Assembly (NCBI RefSeq): GCF_023638055.1
Contig: NZ_JAKRVY010000010.1
Span: forward strand, 22,712-86,711
DNA: 64,000 bases
DNA from: Natranaeroarchaeum aerophilus
Lineage (GTDB): Archaea > Halobacteriota > Halobacteria > Halobacteriales > Natronoarchaeaceae
Direction: 5' to 3'
In this document: piece by piece, positions 51,702 through 61,035 of the stretch
Layout of the letters: each line of letters begins with the position of its first letter
Position numbering within the stretch: the stretch's first letter is position 1
Made by a program: the position numbers and the translations under genes
The notes under the pieces: model-generated
What the model was told of the DNA's origin: nothing
Database searches by the model: none
What the model saw: only the letters and a program-made list of their open reading frames with translations

Positions 51702-52634
51702 TCAGTTCCAGTATCTGCGCATGACAGCGATTGGCAAAACCCCGCTGAGCACTACCCCGACAAGCAAGTGTTCGGAAGGTGGGATGTACTCCAGTACCGA
51801 GCCGTCGCTGTCATATCGATACGCATCGTCCTCACCAGGATATTCCGCCGGTTCAAACTCCTGCCGCTGAACCGTCACGTCCCCCCCGACTTCACCACGG
51901 AACCAGACCTGATCTCGAACGCCTTCATCCTGATTAACACCTTCAGCACTGTATCGGATCTCACCCTCAATCGTGCCATCCGGGTCGTCATCTAGCTCTA
52001 TCTTGCTCGTGGCGGTTTGCTCACTCATCGGGACGAGCGCTAGCTCTCCGGAGCCGTGAGTTTCCTCCGTATGTACAAATACTTCTCCCCCGTGGCCGTG
52101 CGGGGATGGATCCTCGAACGTCACGATAGCCTCCGCGATTCGCTCCCCATCCTCGTTAGTGCCTTCATCCAGATCCACATCCGTAATCCGTTGTGCGGGA
52201 ATATCTGGGTCAGCAAGGTCGAAATCTTTCTCTATTGCAGCTTCGAGATCCGGGCCAGTTGTAGATACCCTGACCGAATGTGTGTCATTGGTAACATCGT
52301 ACTTCTGACTAAAATCCCAGGTAGTGCTCCACTTCTCTCCGGGCTCTAATTCAGGTGACGTATTTAGAATATCCTCATCATCGACAAATACGGAGGCCAG
52401 TACGATTCCTAATTCATCTCCTGTATTAGAGAGACGGATTGTCCCACACTCCCGTTCCTTATCAATTAAAATAAAATATTCAATATCATCTTCAGTACTT
52501 TCCAGCTTCTCAGTATTGCTTGTGCTGTCGTGTACTATTTCACAATCATCTGCTGACGCAATCCCACCAAGTCCAGTTATAAAAACAACTGTTAGGAACA
52601 TCATCAACAAAATGGCACATGTGAGTTGGCGCAT
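51702..52634 (-). CDS. Secreted, C-terminally anchored protein, lower GC
   Basis: 310 residues from ATG 52634, one base after the stop of the upstream gene; an in-frame extension into that gene is rejected. N-terminal signal (LTCAILLMMFLTVVFITGLG) and an extracellular beta-rich body (DDIEYFILIDKERECGTIRL, DVTNDTHSVRVSTTGPDLEA). The C-terminus is one hydrophobic helix followed by RRYWN, a stop-transfer anchor. Base composition is visibly more AT-rich than the neighbours. Forms a unit with 52636-55617. Function unknown; possibly part of a surface structure. Confidence 0.75.
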   Translation of the reverse strand: MRQLTCAILLMMFLTVVFITGLGGIASADDCEIVHDSTSNTEKLESTEDDIEYFILIDKERECGTIRLSNTGDELGIVLASVFVDDEDILNTSPELEPGEKWSTTWDFSQKYDVTNDTHSVRVSTTGPDLEAAIEKDFDLADPDIPAQRITDVDLDEGTNEDGERIAEAIVTFEDPSPHGHGGEVFVHTEETHGSGELALVPMSEQTATSKIELDDDPDGTIEGEIRYSAEGVNQDEGVRDQVWFRGEVGGDVTVQRQEFEPAEYPGEDDAYRYDSDGSVLEYIPPSEHLLVGVVLSGVLPIAVMRRYWN

Positions 52635-52635
52635 T

Positions 52636-55617
52636 TCAACACACCCCCTCGTACTCAGAACTACAGTTGGGATCAAGGCTGCTCTCTGGGTCAGTAGCGG
52701 CCTCAATCAGTGCCGACTCCGATCGTAGTCCGGAAACCGAAGCATCAACCGAGAACTCATCAATCTTCGATCGCCGCATGGTGCGAGCACTATCCGCGGG
52801 TAGCTGTTCGATCATATTACCGGATACTGTACCACTGGTCTCCTGCACACGCGTGGGATCGTCGTAAGAATCTACGGTTTTCGTGTCATGGACTAGCTTC
52901 GAGAGTTCCCATGTGGTCGTCTCCGTAGTTGATGCCACTCGGATATCGTGATTCGAGTTAGCCCTCCGATACGCGGATCCAACGTTCGTGGTTTCACCCA
53001 CCGATACCCAACTGGTCGTCGTATCTTCGGTCTGGTTCTCCGCTACGTACAGATCAACCGTCTCTCGGGCCGTGACAGCGAATTTGTACTCCGTTACTGT
53101 AGTAGGTGAGGACACTTGTGGAGGATATTTTGACACTTGGCGTGTTTCGCCAGTATAACGTCCCGACGAGTCGCCCATCGACTCGACCCATTCAGTTTCT
53201 CTGGTCGTCCGGGACTCCGTGTCTGTCCCGGCCTCCGTCCAAGCCACCCGTGTCGAAACGAACCCATTGCGTGCCGATTCCCGATTAAATGTTCGGGTCT
53301 CAGTTGAATAAGTCGTATCCGTATGTCGTTCTTCGAGTTCGACAGTGTCCGTTTCTGTCGATGAATCGGACACCTGATACCCGGACCGTTCCAATGAGAC
53401 CCGCTCATTCGGTGATGTTGCAGTCCGTTCACTCATGAATCCCTCGACAGTATATTCGACATCTGCAACCTCGACACTCTTCGGTTCCGGCATGATCCCC
53501 TCAATCTCCGGGATTTGGTGTCTCATAGAGCTACCATCCTGACTCGCCGTATTTGAGACTCTCAACCTCGGATACTCACCGTCCGCAAATGAGTCAATCT
53601 CGACCGCTACCCGACCGGTATAGTATTTCAGGGCGTCCTGTCGTGCTGCATCATTGGTGTCATCAACAGACGGGTCCGGATCAACAACACGCCAGAATTG
53701 AACGGAGCCCTGACCGTTCTCGATCTTGAGCCGCGTATTCAGATCGTATTCCGGAGCGGCTATCTGATATCCTTCCGTTTGAACATCGAACAGGACCTGA
53801 TCACCCGATGCGTACGGCCCCTCTGAAACCTCAGATACGCTTTCGATTTCCGGAGCATAAAAGTCGTAGAGGTCGAGTTCATAGGATGTCGAATAGCCTT
53901 CTCGATCAGTTGCAACCAATGTTGGAACATCGTCAAACTCGATCCCAATCTCGTCAGTACTGTGGTACAGCCGGTCCCGGTCACCGACCCGAAACGAGAG
54001 TTCTGAACCATCTGGATCGAACGACCTGCTCGGGTCGACGCGCAATTTGTATCCTCTGTCGTGCGAATCCTGCCCGGGATCAACAATATCGACGTGCACT
54101 TCTGGTGGACTGTGCTCAACCCAGAAACTGTCAGTCTGTTCAGTGATAAATGGTGCGTCGATGGTGATTGGGGACTGCCCTGGATCCTCACGAGCCCAAG
54201 AAGATTGGACAACAAGTTGATCATGTGCAACGGCATACTCCGAGGAAATATTTTCTAATAATAATACGATCTCATTATGCTCAACCGACAGTTGTTTTTT
54301 TACATCATCCGGATCCGCCCCATTCAAATCAATCACCATCTCGTGAACAGCCGTATACCGCTCCTCGTCGATGCGTTCGTGATACGAGTCAACCGGCGTA
54401 TTAACGAATTCTGCACTAACTAGCTCGGGCCGCCCCTGCTGCGTCGAATCGGTCGCCACCTGCTCACGATCGTCCATGGCTACTGCACGAATGGGCGTTT
54501 CAGACCCATCATCAGGCAGCGTTGCTGAAAACGTCTCCTCGTGTTGTGAGCGGTCGGTCCCCTGATCGAGCGTCGTCGATGCTATTTCGTCATCCCCAAC
54601 ATACACTGACACGGTATCCAGAGAACCGAACTCGTCTGCTGCCACTGCAGTTCCGCTGACGTGGTTTCCGTTGCGCTCGACGTCGAGTTCAATTTCGGGG
54701 GCAGGATCAGCGATCACTTCGTCCCCATCAGGGAAAGTCGCACGGTGGGACTCCCCATCGAGATCGACCGTAGCGTAGAACTCGTGTATGCCCGGCGCCC
54801 ACTCCACAGTGGTTTCAGTGCCAGCACCAACCACCTCATCGCCAGCATACCAACGGACAGAATCGGCTGCCACGGCATCGGCTCCAGCAAGTTGATACTC
54901 CCCTTCGAGCGGCTGCTCGCCGGTGACCAGCTGATCGCCATCAACGGACACCGATGGCCCGGACTGTGACTCACCCCGAGCGGTAACCACGAGTTCATCC
55001 TCACCCACCTGCCCAGTGTCGTCAGTAACTACAAGATTGAGTACGTAATCTCCCGACGAGGAAAACGTCTCGGTCATCCTGAGCTCGTCGTCCGCGTCTT
55101 CGTCGGGGGTGACAACGTCCCCATCGAGAAGCCATTCGACGGTATCGATGGAGGTCTGAGGTGCCTCGACAGTTCCGGTATATGATGACTGTTCGCCGAC
55201 TGTAGGTGTCGTATCTCCGGAGATGGAGACATCGAGCGCCGGTTCGCGCCCGACAGTGACGTACATCGTGTCCGTATCGGTGTTACCACGGTCGTCAGTA
55301 ACGGTTACTTCGACAGCGTACTCTCCCGTCTGTTCCGGAACGAATTCGGTCCGATCACAGTCAGAACATACTGGTGTCGAGGTCGCTCCGTCAGGTGTTT
55401 CGATCACCCACCTGTACTCCTCGATCTCTCCTGCAGGCGACCAGGACCCGGCCCCATCAAGAAAGACTGTCTGTCCGACGTCGGCTTCTTGGTCAAGTCC
55501 TGCCTCCGCGAATGGGTCGACATTGTCGCCCGAATTCCCGGCGGCAACATGACCGACTCCACCGCACGCAATCCCGAGCATACAGAGGACAACGACTCCG
55601 AGGTATGTATATTTCAT
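52636..55617 (-). CDS. Large secreted PKD-domain protein
   Basis: 993 residues. Signal peptide (YTYLGVVVLCMLGIACGGVG) then PKD-type Ig-like domains at about 32-122 (AEAGLDQEADVGQTVFLDGA, EVTVTDDRGNTDTDT) and 125-215 (VVTDDTGQVGEDELVVTA). Further repeats are less certain, and the last third is Thr/Ser/Glu-rich (TTYSTETRTFNRES). No anchor is visible: the end is CSSEYEGVC, with CSDC near residue 85. PKD domains mediate protein or carbohydrate contacts on archaeal surfaces. It starts the pair with 51702-52634. Lower GC than most of the window suggests lateral origin. Confidence 0.85.
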   Translation of the reverse strand: MKYTYLGVVVLCMLGIACGGVGHVAAGNSGDNVDPFAEAGLDQEADVGQTVFLDGAGSWSPAGEIEEYRWVIETPDGATSTPVCSDCDRTEFVPEQTGEYAVEVTVTDDRGNTDTDTMYVTVGREPALDVSISGDTTPTVGEQSSYTGTVEAPQTSIDTVEWLLDGDVVTPDEDADDELRMTETFSSSGDYVLNLVVTDDTGQVGEDELVVTARGESQSGPSVSVDGDQLVTGEQPLEGEYQLAGADAVAADSVRWYAGDEVVGAGTETTVEWAPGIHEFYATVDLDGESHRATFPDGDEVIADPAPEIELDVERNGNHVSGTAVAADEFGSLDTVSVYVGDDEIASTTLDQGTDRSQHEETFSATLPDDGSETPIRAVAMDDREQVATDSTQQGRPELVSAEFVNTPVDSYHERIDEERYTAVHEMVIDLNGADPDDVKKQLSVEHNEIVLLLENISSEYAVAHDQLVVQSSWAREDPGQSPITIDAPFITEQTDSFWVEHSPPEVHVDIVDPGQDSHDRGYKLRVDPSRSFDPDGSELSFRVGDRDRLYHSTDEIGIEFDDVPTLVATDREGYSTSYELDLYDFYAPEIESVSEVSEGPYASGDQVLFDVQTEGYQIAAPEYDLNTRLKIENGQGSVQFWRVVDPDPSVDDTNDAARQDALKYYTGRVAVEIDSFADGEYPRLRVSNTASQDGSSMRHQIPEIEGIMPEPKSVEVADVEYTVEGFMSERTATSPNERVSLERSGYQVSDSSTETDTVELEERHTDTTYSTETRTFNRESARNGFVSTRVAWTEAGTDTESRTTRETEWVESMGDSSGRYTGETRQVSKYPPQVSSPTTVTEYKFAVTARETVDLYVAENQTEDTTTSWVSVGETTNVGSAYRRANSNHDIRVASTTETTTWELSKLVHDTKTVDSYDDPTRVQETSGTVSGNMIEQLPADSARTMRRSKIDEFSVDASVSGLRSESALIEAATDPESSLDPNCSSEYEGVC

Positions 55618-55714
55618 TTATTCTTGCAGGATTTAATTCCTGCATAGAATAAAAAGGTGTGGAAGACACTGAACAGTCGTGAGTACAGAGGAAAAGCGAG
55701 GTGCCGACAGCTAG

Positions 55715-56290
55715 TCAGTTCTCACCGGGGAGATCCTGAAACGCGCCAACAAAATCGTTGTGATCGGAAAGGTCGGCGACTGTTTCGTCAACGCTCCCCC
55801 GGAGTTCATCGACCTGTTCACAGAGTTCGGTATATTCCTCGCTTGCTTCGAGTTCACGATCCGATTTTTCCGTTTCGAGCAGGGACTTTTTCGAGACAAG
55901 TGAGTAGTACCGCTGGATATCAGCCTCGTAGCTCGATCGAGTCTGGACCCGATCGACAACATCGATCAGCTCATCTTTGGAGACTGGCTTGACGAGATAG
56001 TCATCGAAGCCCATTTCGATAATATCGAAGTCGGGATCGACAGCAGTTACCATGACGACACGACAATCGAATCCTCGGTCACGTATCTCGTCAAGGACCT
56101 CGTCACCGGAGAGACCCGGCATCCGGCGATCGAGGAGTACGATCTTGACCGAGTCTTGCATCTTTTCCAGAGCGTTCTCGCCGTCATACGCCGTTTCGAC
56201 GTTCCAGTCGGGTTTGAGCCAGGCTGCAAAGAGATCGGCGAGTCGTGATTCGTCGTCTACGACGAGGATGTCAACAGGTTGGTCGGGCAT
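55715..56290 (-). CDS. HalX-type response regulator (second copy)
   Basis: 191 residues from ATG 56290 (TTG 6 bases upstream is an alternative). Receiver domain with DDE at 12-14, Asp54 (VLLDRRMPG) and Lys101 (VKPV); HalX helical region after about 118 (SYEADIQRYYSLVSKKSLLE). The same architecture and spacing as 23457-24023, including LLDRRMPGL. No kinase beside it. Upstream DNA (56291-56402) is AT-rich. Could respond to the orphan kinase at 38697; unproved. Confidence 0.9.
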   Translation of the reverse strand: MPDQPVDILVVDDESRLADLFAAWLKPDWNVETAYDGENALEKMQDSVKIVLLDRRMPGLSGDEVLDEIRDRGFDCRVVMVTAVDPDFDIIEMGFDDYLVKPVSKDELIDVVDRVQTRSSYEADIQRYYSLVSKKSLLETEKSDRELEASEEYTELCEQVDELRGSVDETVADLSDHNDFVGAFQDLPGEN

Positions 56291-56402
56291 AGTCAATTTT
56301 GGTTAGGGGTACGTTCGGTGTTCGTGCACAGTATGGGAATGGCGGTAATGGGTGATAAATGCCGTGGCTGTATGTAGGCTATATTTTATATAAATAAATA
56401 TA

Positions 56403-57098
56403 TTACTCTTCCGCTTCGGCGTCAGTCCCCACATCGAGGAACCGCTCCACACCATCGTTCTCGATAGTTTCGTAGGCGGTAATCTCGAGCAATGCGAGAG
56501 ATCCCACCAGAAGCACCATACCGAAGATCGGGAGCGCGATCATAACGACCAGCACGAGCCCACTGAAGAGATACTGAATTGCACTGTACCCGGGTGCATA
56601 CTTTGCGACTGCAATTCCGTTCAGTGCAGCGTCAATAATGCCCAGATCCTCCGTGGAACGTGACAGAACGTACCCGGTTCGGAACATGAGCAAAACAATT
56701 GCCAGGAATGTGTAGAACCCGAACGCAGCACCGACCCAGAAAACGAACGAATCACTGGCAAGCGCCAGTGTAAAGTACACTACTGTGATCGTGACGCTGA
56801 GTATAATGAGCCCCGAAAACAAAAGCCCTCGACGAAAGTTAGCCCGTATTTCGCTGAGGAACATCCGGGTAAGTTTTCGGTCGGATATCGAATCCATCTC
56901 CGTGCGGTGATGGACCGAGCGGGAGATGGTGATTACTGCCGCAAGGCAGACGGGGCCGATCGTCAGAACAGGAAACATGAACAGCACGCCGAGTAAGCTA
57001 ACAACTGAGACGATGATGATCTGGTCGTAGACCAGCCGCCCCCACGGCTTGATCGAGCCAAAAAAGTCGAGAGCAGTCACCGGGTCCTGGGAAGCCAT
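56403..57098 (-). CDS. Multi-helix membrane protein, YesL/DUF624-like
   Basis: 231 residues with five to six helices. FMFPVLTIGPVCLAAVITIS recalls the YesL-type LFxxxxxPxxTIG motif; other helices are at about 92-114, 121-141 and 168-192. Starts with ALDFFGSIKPWGRLVYDQII. The role of DUF624 proteins is unknown, often linked to membrane complexes of sugar uptake. No transporter is adjacent, so the link is weak. Transcribed away from the HalX regulator as the next gene on the same strand. Confidence 0.6.
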   Translation of the reverse strand: MASQDPVTALDFFGSIKPWGRLVYDQIIIVSVVSLLGVLFMFPVLTIGPVCLAAVITISRSVHHRTEMDSISDRKLTRMFLSEIRANFRRGLLFSGLIILSVTITVVYFTLALASDSFVFWVGAAFGFYTFLAIVLLMFRTGYVLSRSTEDLGIIDAALNGIAVAKYAPGYSAIQYLFSGLVLVVMIALPIFGMVLLVGSLALLEITAYETIENDGVERFLDVGTDAEAEE

Positions 57099-57146
57099 CG
57101 AACGGTAGTTTTTACCGATCGTTCAAAGAGTCACCGAAACAGCGTT

Positions 57147-59117
57147 CTACTTTCCTTCGAACTCGGGGTCGCGATCGCTCATGAATGCAGTGACGCCTTC
57201 CATCAGATCGTCAGTTGCCATCAGGTGACCGAAGGCCTGTGCTTCGATTTCTAGCCCCGCCTCGGCGTCTTCCCAGCCCTTCTTCATTGCGCGTTTGGTG
57301 TAGCGCTGGGCGATCGGTGGTCCGGCAGCGAGATCCGCCGCGAGGTCGTAAGCTTCCTCCCGCAACTCGTCGTTTCCAACAACATCGTTGACGAAGCCAT
57401 AGTCGGCCATCGTTTCGGGATCGTAGCGTTCGGCGGTGAAGATTATCTCCTTCGCCCGCCCCTCGCCGACGATCTGCTGGAGTCGCTGGGTTCCGCCCCA
57501 CCCCGGGAGCAGTCCGAGATTGTGTTCCGGCTGCCCGAGCTGTGACCGTTCGCTCGCGACGCGAAGATCAGCACACGTTGCGAGTTCCATCCCCCCACCG
57601 AGACAGTAGCCGTCGATTCCGGCGACGACGGGGAGATCACTATCCTCCAGTTTCCCGAAGGTCTGCTGTCCCTTCCGAGAGAGTTCGACTGCTTCGATCG
57701 GATCTGCACCGCTTCCGGCCATACTCTGGACGTCCGCACCGGCAGAGAACGCCTTCTCACCCGCACCGACGAGAAGGATTGAACGCACCTCTTCGTCGGC
57801 TTCGAGCAGCTCGATTGCTTCGCCGAGTTCGTCGAGCAGCTCCCCGCTGATGGTGTTCATCCGGTGGGGCCGATCGAGCGTTATCGTCCCGACGCGATCG
57901 TCGGACGTCTCGATGCTGATCGTGTCAAACTCGTACGAGTCGTCGTCTTCGCCGCCGCCGTGGAACCCGCCCTGCTCGGCAGCCTCGGCGAAGTAGTCTG
58001 CGGGTTCGTACCTGGCAGCACTCGTCTCTTCGTACGCGTCTTCGAGTGTCTCGAGCAAGTGGTCGAGACCGACATCGTCAGCGAGCTTTGCCGGGCCATT
58101 CGGGAATCCAGCACCGAGCATGACCGCCTCGTCGATGGCATCGGCCTCGGCGACATCGCCACCGATCAGATTCGCGACTTCGTTCGCCATTACTGCAGTC
58201 AGGCGATCGCTGACCGACTCACTGACCTGATCGGATGGGACGTCGGCACCGCCGTTCTCGTAGTCGTAGAATCCCTTCCCGGTCTTCTTGCCGAGCTCCT
58301 CGTTCTCGACCTTCTCGGCGAGTAGTGGGCAGGGCTCGTACGCCTCCCCGAGCACGTCGTGCATGTATTCGAGGACGTGATAGCTCACGTCGTTGCCGAC
58401 CTGATCGCCTAGCTCGAAACTACCCATCGGCAGCCCCATGCCGTACTTGGTCGTGCTGTCGACTTCCTCGATCGTCGCTTCGCCCTCGTGGACGAGCCAG
58501 CAGGCCTCGTTCATCAGCGGGACGAGAATGCGATTGACGATGAACCCGGGGCTGTCCCTGTGGACCCGTACCGGTGTCTTTCCGAAGTCTTCGGCCAGTT
58601 CTTCGATAACGTCGAGCGTCGCCTCGTCGGTGTGTTCGCCGGAGATTACTTCGACTAACTGCATCCGGACCGGTGGGTTGAAAAAGTGCATCCCGCAGAA
58701 CTGCTCCGGGTTGTCGGTGAACTCGGAGAGGTCGGTGATCGACAGTGATGACGTATTGGTCGCGAAAATCGCCTGGTCTGGGGCGTACTCGGAGGCCTCC
58801 GTGTAGACGTCCTCCTTGATCCCCATCTTTTCGGGGACGGCCTCAATGACCACATCGGCATCGGTGACCGACTCTTCGACGTCGACGAGCGGAGTCACAC
58901 GGTCGAGCGCGGCGTCGGCATCTTCCTGACTGATCTGGTCTTTTTCCGCGAGTTTATTCAGGCTCCACTCGATGTCGTCGTAGCCGCTCTGGACGAACTC
59001 TTCGTTGATATCACGGAGCGTTACGTCGTATCCTGCGAGCGCCGCAACTTCGGCGATTCCATGACCCATGTTACCCGCACCCAGAACTGTGATACTGTTG
59101 ATATCGTCAATCTCCAT
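57147..59117 (-). CDS. 3-hydroxyacyl-CoA dehydrogenase / enoyl-CoA hydratase fusion
   Basis: 656 residues. NAD-binding 3-hydroxyacyl-CoA dehydrogenase domain first (about 9-300): GAGNMGHGIAEVAA, EAVPEKM, NTSSLSITDLS and HFFNPPVRMQLVEV. Then an enoyl-CoA hydratase domain (about 395-650) with TITLDRPHRMNTIS, SAGADVQSM, GIDGYCLGGGMELATCADLR and LGLLPGWGGTQRL. So one protein does two steps of beta-oxidation, in the order opposite to bacterial FadB. A TATA-like GTTAAACC at 59141-59148 is 27 bases upstream; the acyl-CoA dehydrogenase gene is divergent. Confidence 0.94.
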   Translation of the reverse strand: MEIDDINSITVLGAGNMGHGIAEVAALAGYDVTLRDINEEFVQSGYDDIEWSLNKLAEKDQISQEDADAALDRVTPLVDVEESVTDADVVIEAVPEKMGIKEDVYTEASEYAPDQAIFATNTSSLSITDLSEFTDNPEQFCGMHFFNPPVRMQLVEVISGEHTDEATLDVIEELAEDFGKTPVRVHRDSPGFIVNRILVPLMNEACWLVHEGEATIEEVDSTTKYGMGLPMGSFELGDQVGNDVSYHVLEYMHDVLGEAYEPCPLLAEKVENEELGKKTGKGFYDYENGGADVPSDQVSESVSDRLTAVMANEVANLIGGDVAEADAIDEAVMLGAGFPNGPAKLADDVGLDHLLETLEDAYEETSAARYEPADYFAEAAEQGGFHGGGEDDDSYEFDTISIETSDDRVGTITLDRPHRMNTISGELLDELGEAIELLEADEEVRSILLVGAGEKAFSAGADVQSMAGSGADPIEAVELSRKGQQTFGKLEDSDLPVVAGIDGYCLGGGMELATCADLRVASERSQLGQPEHNLGLLPGWGGTQRLQQIVGEGRAKEIIFTAERYDPETMADYGFVNDVVGNDELREEAYDLAADLAAGPPIAQRYTKRAMKKGWEDAEAGLEIEAQAFGHLMATDDLMEGVTAFMSDRDPEFEGK

Positions 59118-59140
59118 GAAGAAAACGTCTACATCCAGTA

Positions 59141-59148
59141 GGTTTAAC
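59141..59148 (-). promoter_or_regulatory. TATA-like box of the dehydrogenase-hydratase fusion
   Basis: Minus-strand GTTAAACC about 27 bases before ATG 59117, within the 115-base divergent promoter shared with the acyl-CoA dehydrogenase. Confidence 0.55.
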
Positions 59149-59200
59149 GTTTCCCTATCGACCCTGATAAACTATCTTTGAGTTCATCTCAGGTTACAAA

Positions 59201-59211
59201 GATACTTATTG
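59201..59211 (+). promoter_or_regulatory. TATA-like box of the acyl-CoA dehydrogenase gene
   Basis: GATACTTATTG about 27 bases before ATG 59233; it excludes the upstream in-frame start at 59209. Confidence 0.55.
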
Positions 59212-59232
59212 ATCACGATAGATGTATCAGCC

Positions 59233-60384
59233 ATGGACTTTGGGCTCTCAGACGAACAGCGAGCGATCCGCGACGAGGTACGGAAGTTCGCAGAAAACGA
59301 GGTCGCACCGGTTGCAAAGGAACACGACGTCGAGGAGACGTTCCCGCACGAGGTGATGGACGAAGCCGCAAAGATGGGCCTGACCGGGGCACACATCCCG
59401 GTCGAGTACGGCGGGGCAGCCTACACGCCCCTCGAAATGTCGATCATCACCGAGGAGCTGTTCGCCGTCGATCCAGGTATCGGCCTGTGCATCACAAGCG
59501 CCGCGTTCGGGGCCGACTCGCTTATGGAATACGGAACCGAGGATCAAAAAGAGCGCTACCTCGAACCGATCGCTGAAGGCGAGGCGATCATGGGTGCAGC
59601 GATCAGTGAACCGGATACCGGTTCGGACGTTTCCAGCGTCTCGACGCGCGCCGAAAAGGACGGAGACGAATGGGTGATCAACGGTAACAAGATGTGGATC
59701 ACTAACGGTACCGTGGGTGACTTCTTCGTCGTCATGTGCAAGACTGACGACGTTGACGACCGTTACTCCGGATTCTCGCAGATTCTTGTCGAGTCCGACC
59801 GTGACGGCTTCGAGGCCGACAAGATCACCGGGAAACTCGGCATTCGCTCGTCCGACACGGCCGAGCTGATATTCGACGACGTACGCGTCCCCGAGGAGAA
59901 CCTCATCGGGACCCGCGGAGCCGGCTTCCTCCAGTTGATGCAGTTCTTCGACGAAACCCGAACCATGGTCGCAGCACAGGGCGTCGGTATCGCCAAGGGA
60001 GCCTGCGAGCGCGCCCTTGAGTACGCGCAGGACCGCGAGCAGTTTGGCAAGTCCATCAGCGAGTTCCAGGCAATCCAGCACAAGCTCGCCGATATGCACA
60101 CGAAAACGGAGGCCGCACGCCAGCTCACCTACAAGTCCGCCTGGAGCGTCACCAACGAGGACGACGACCTCACCGCGCTGGCATCGATGGCAAAGGAGTA
60201 CTCCTCACGGGTCGCAGTCGACGTCGCCGACGAAGCCGTCCAGATCCACGGCGGCGCAGGCTTTGTCAACGACTTCGACGTCGAACGGCTCTACCGTGAC
60301 GCCAAGATCACCCAGATCTACGAGGGAACCTCGGAGATCCAGAAGAACATCATCGCGCGCGAACTGCTCGGCAAAGGGTTCTGA
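59233..60384 (+). CDS. Acyl-CoA dehydrogenase
   Basis: 383 residues from ATG 59233. FAD enzyme for the first step of beta-oxidation. Family motifs: [50 protein letters not shown] and [19 protein letters not shown] with the catalytic Glu in YEGTSE. Chain length preference cannot be read. Divergent from the fused hydratase gene, with a shared 115-base promoter region, so the two are probably co-regulated. No electron-transfer flavoprotein genes are in the window. Confidence 0.94.
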   Translation: MDFGLSDEQRAIRDEVRKFAENEVAPVAKEHDVEETFPHEVMDEAAKMGLTGAHIPVEYGGAAYTPLEMSIITEELFAVDPGIGLCITSAAFGADSLMEYGTEDQKERYLEPIAEGEAIMGAAISEPDTGSDVSSVSTRAEKDGDEWVINGNKMWITNGTVGDFFVVMCKTDDVDDRYSGFSQILVESDRDGFEADKITGKLGIRSSDTAELIFDDVRVPEENLIGTRGAGFLQLMQFFDETRTMVAAQGVGIAKGACERALEYAQDREQFGKSISEFQAIQHKLADMHTKTEAARQLTYKSAWSVTNEDDDLTALASMAKEYSSRVAVDVADEAVQIHGGAGFVNDFDVERLYRDAKITQIYEGTSEIQKNIIARELLGKGF

Positions 60385-60441
60385 TCGGCCCGGATCCCCG
60401 TTTTCGTGAGAGCTATACCCGAACAGCCCCGGATACGGGAT

Positions 60442-61035
60442 GTGAGCGACCCACTGACAGTTTTGCGTGATGACCCTGTCATGGCGGACCTGATCGACGA
60501 GCACGGTCCTGTTCATGTCGAGCCAGCAGAAAATGAGTACCAGCGCCTCGTCGTCTCGATTATCAACCAACAGCTCTCGACCGCTTCCGCGAACGCGGTT
60601 AGAGAGCGTGTCGTCTCGCTGTTCGAGGAACCGATCACACCGACTGCGATGCTCGCTGTCGACCAGGACGCGCTGCGCGATGCGGGCGTAAGCCGACAGA
60701 AAGTGGAGTACCTGCGCGAGGCTGCCGAAGCGTTCCGTCGCGGGGACTTCACACGATCCGGGCTCAAAGACAGCTCTGACGAAGACATCGTCGCGACACT
60801 CACCGAAATCCGGGGCATCGGCGAGTGGACGGCCCGGATGTACCTCATCTTCGTGCTCGGGCGTGAAGACGTCCTGCCACTTGGTGATCTCGCGGTCAGA
60901 AATGGAGTCGACGAACTGTACGGCAACGGTGACGGTTCCATGACCCGGACCGAAATGCACGAAATCGCGAACGTCTGGCGTCCGTACCGGAGTTACGGAA
61001 CGAAGTACGTCTGGCAAGCGTACGAGTCCGACTAG
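60442..61035 (+). CDS. AlkA-like DNA-3-methyladenine glycosylase
   Basis: 197 residues from GTG 60442; a GTG at 60406 is an in-frame alternative. HhH-GPD fold: IINQQLSTASANAVRERV, LTEIRGIGEWTARMYLIFVL (helix-hairpin-helix) and VLPLGDLAVRNGVDEL, with catalytic Asp after PLG. No iron-sulfur loop, as in AlkA. Removes alkylated bases from DNA. It ends base-adjacent to the convergent rimK stop, and starts 57 bases after the acyl-CoA dehydrogenase. Confidence 0.9.
   Translation: MSDPLTVLRDDPVMADLIDEHGPVHVEPAENEYQRLVVSIINQQLSTASANAVRERVVSLFEEPITPTAMLAVDQDALRDAGVSRQKVEYLREAAEAFRRGDFTRSGLKDSSDEDIVATLTEIRGIGEWTARMYLIFVLGREDVLPLGDLAVRNGVDELYGNGDGSMTRTEMHEIANVWRPYRSYGTKYVWQAYESD

Noticed and set aside
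59248..60099. 283-residue antisense frame in the acyl-CoA dehydrogenase gene
   Set aside because: The plus strand carries all catalytic motifs of the dehydrogenase.
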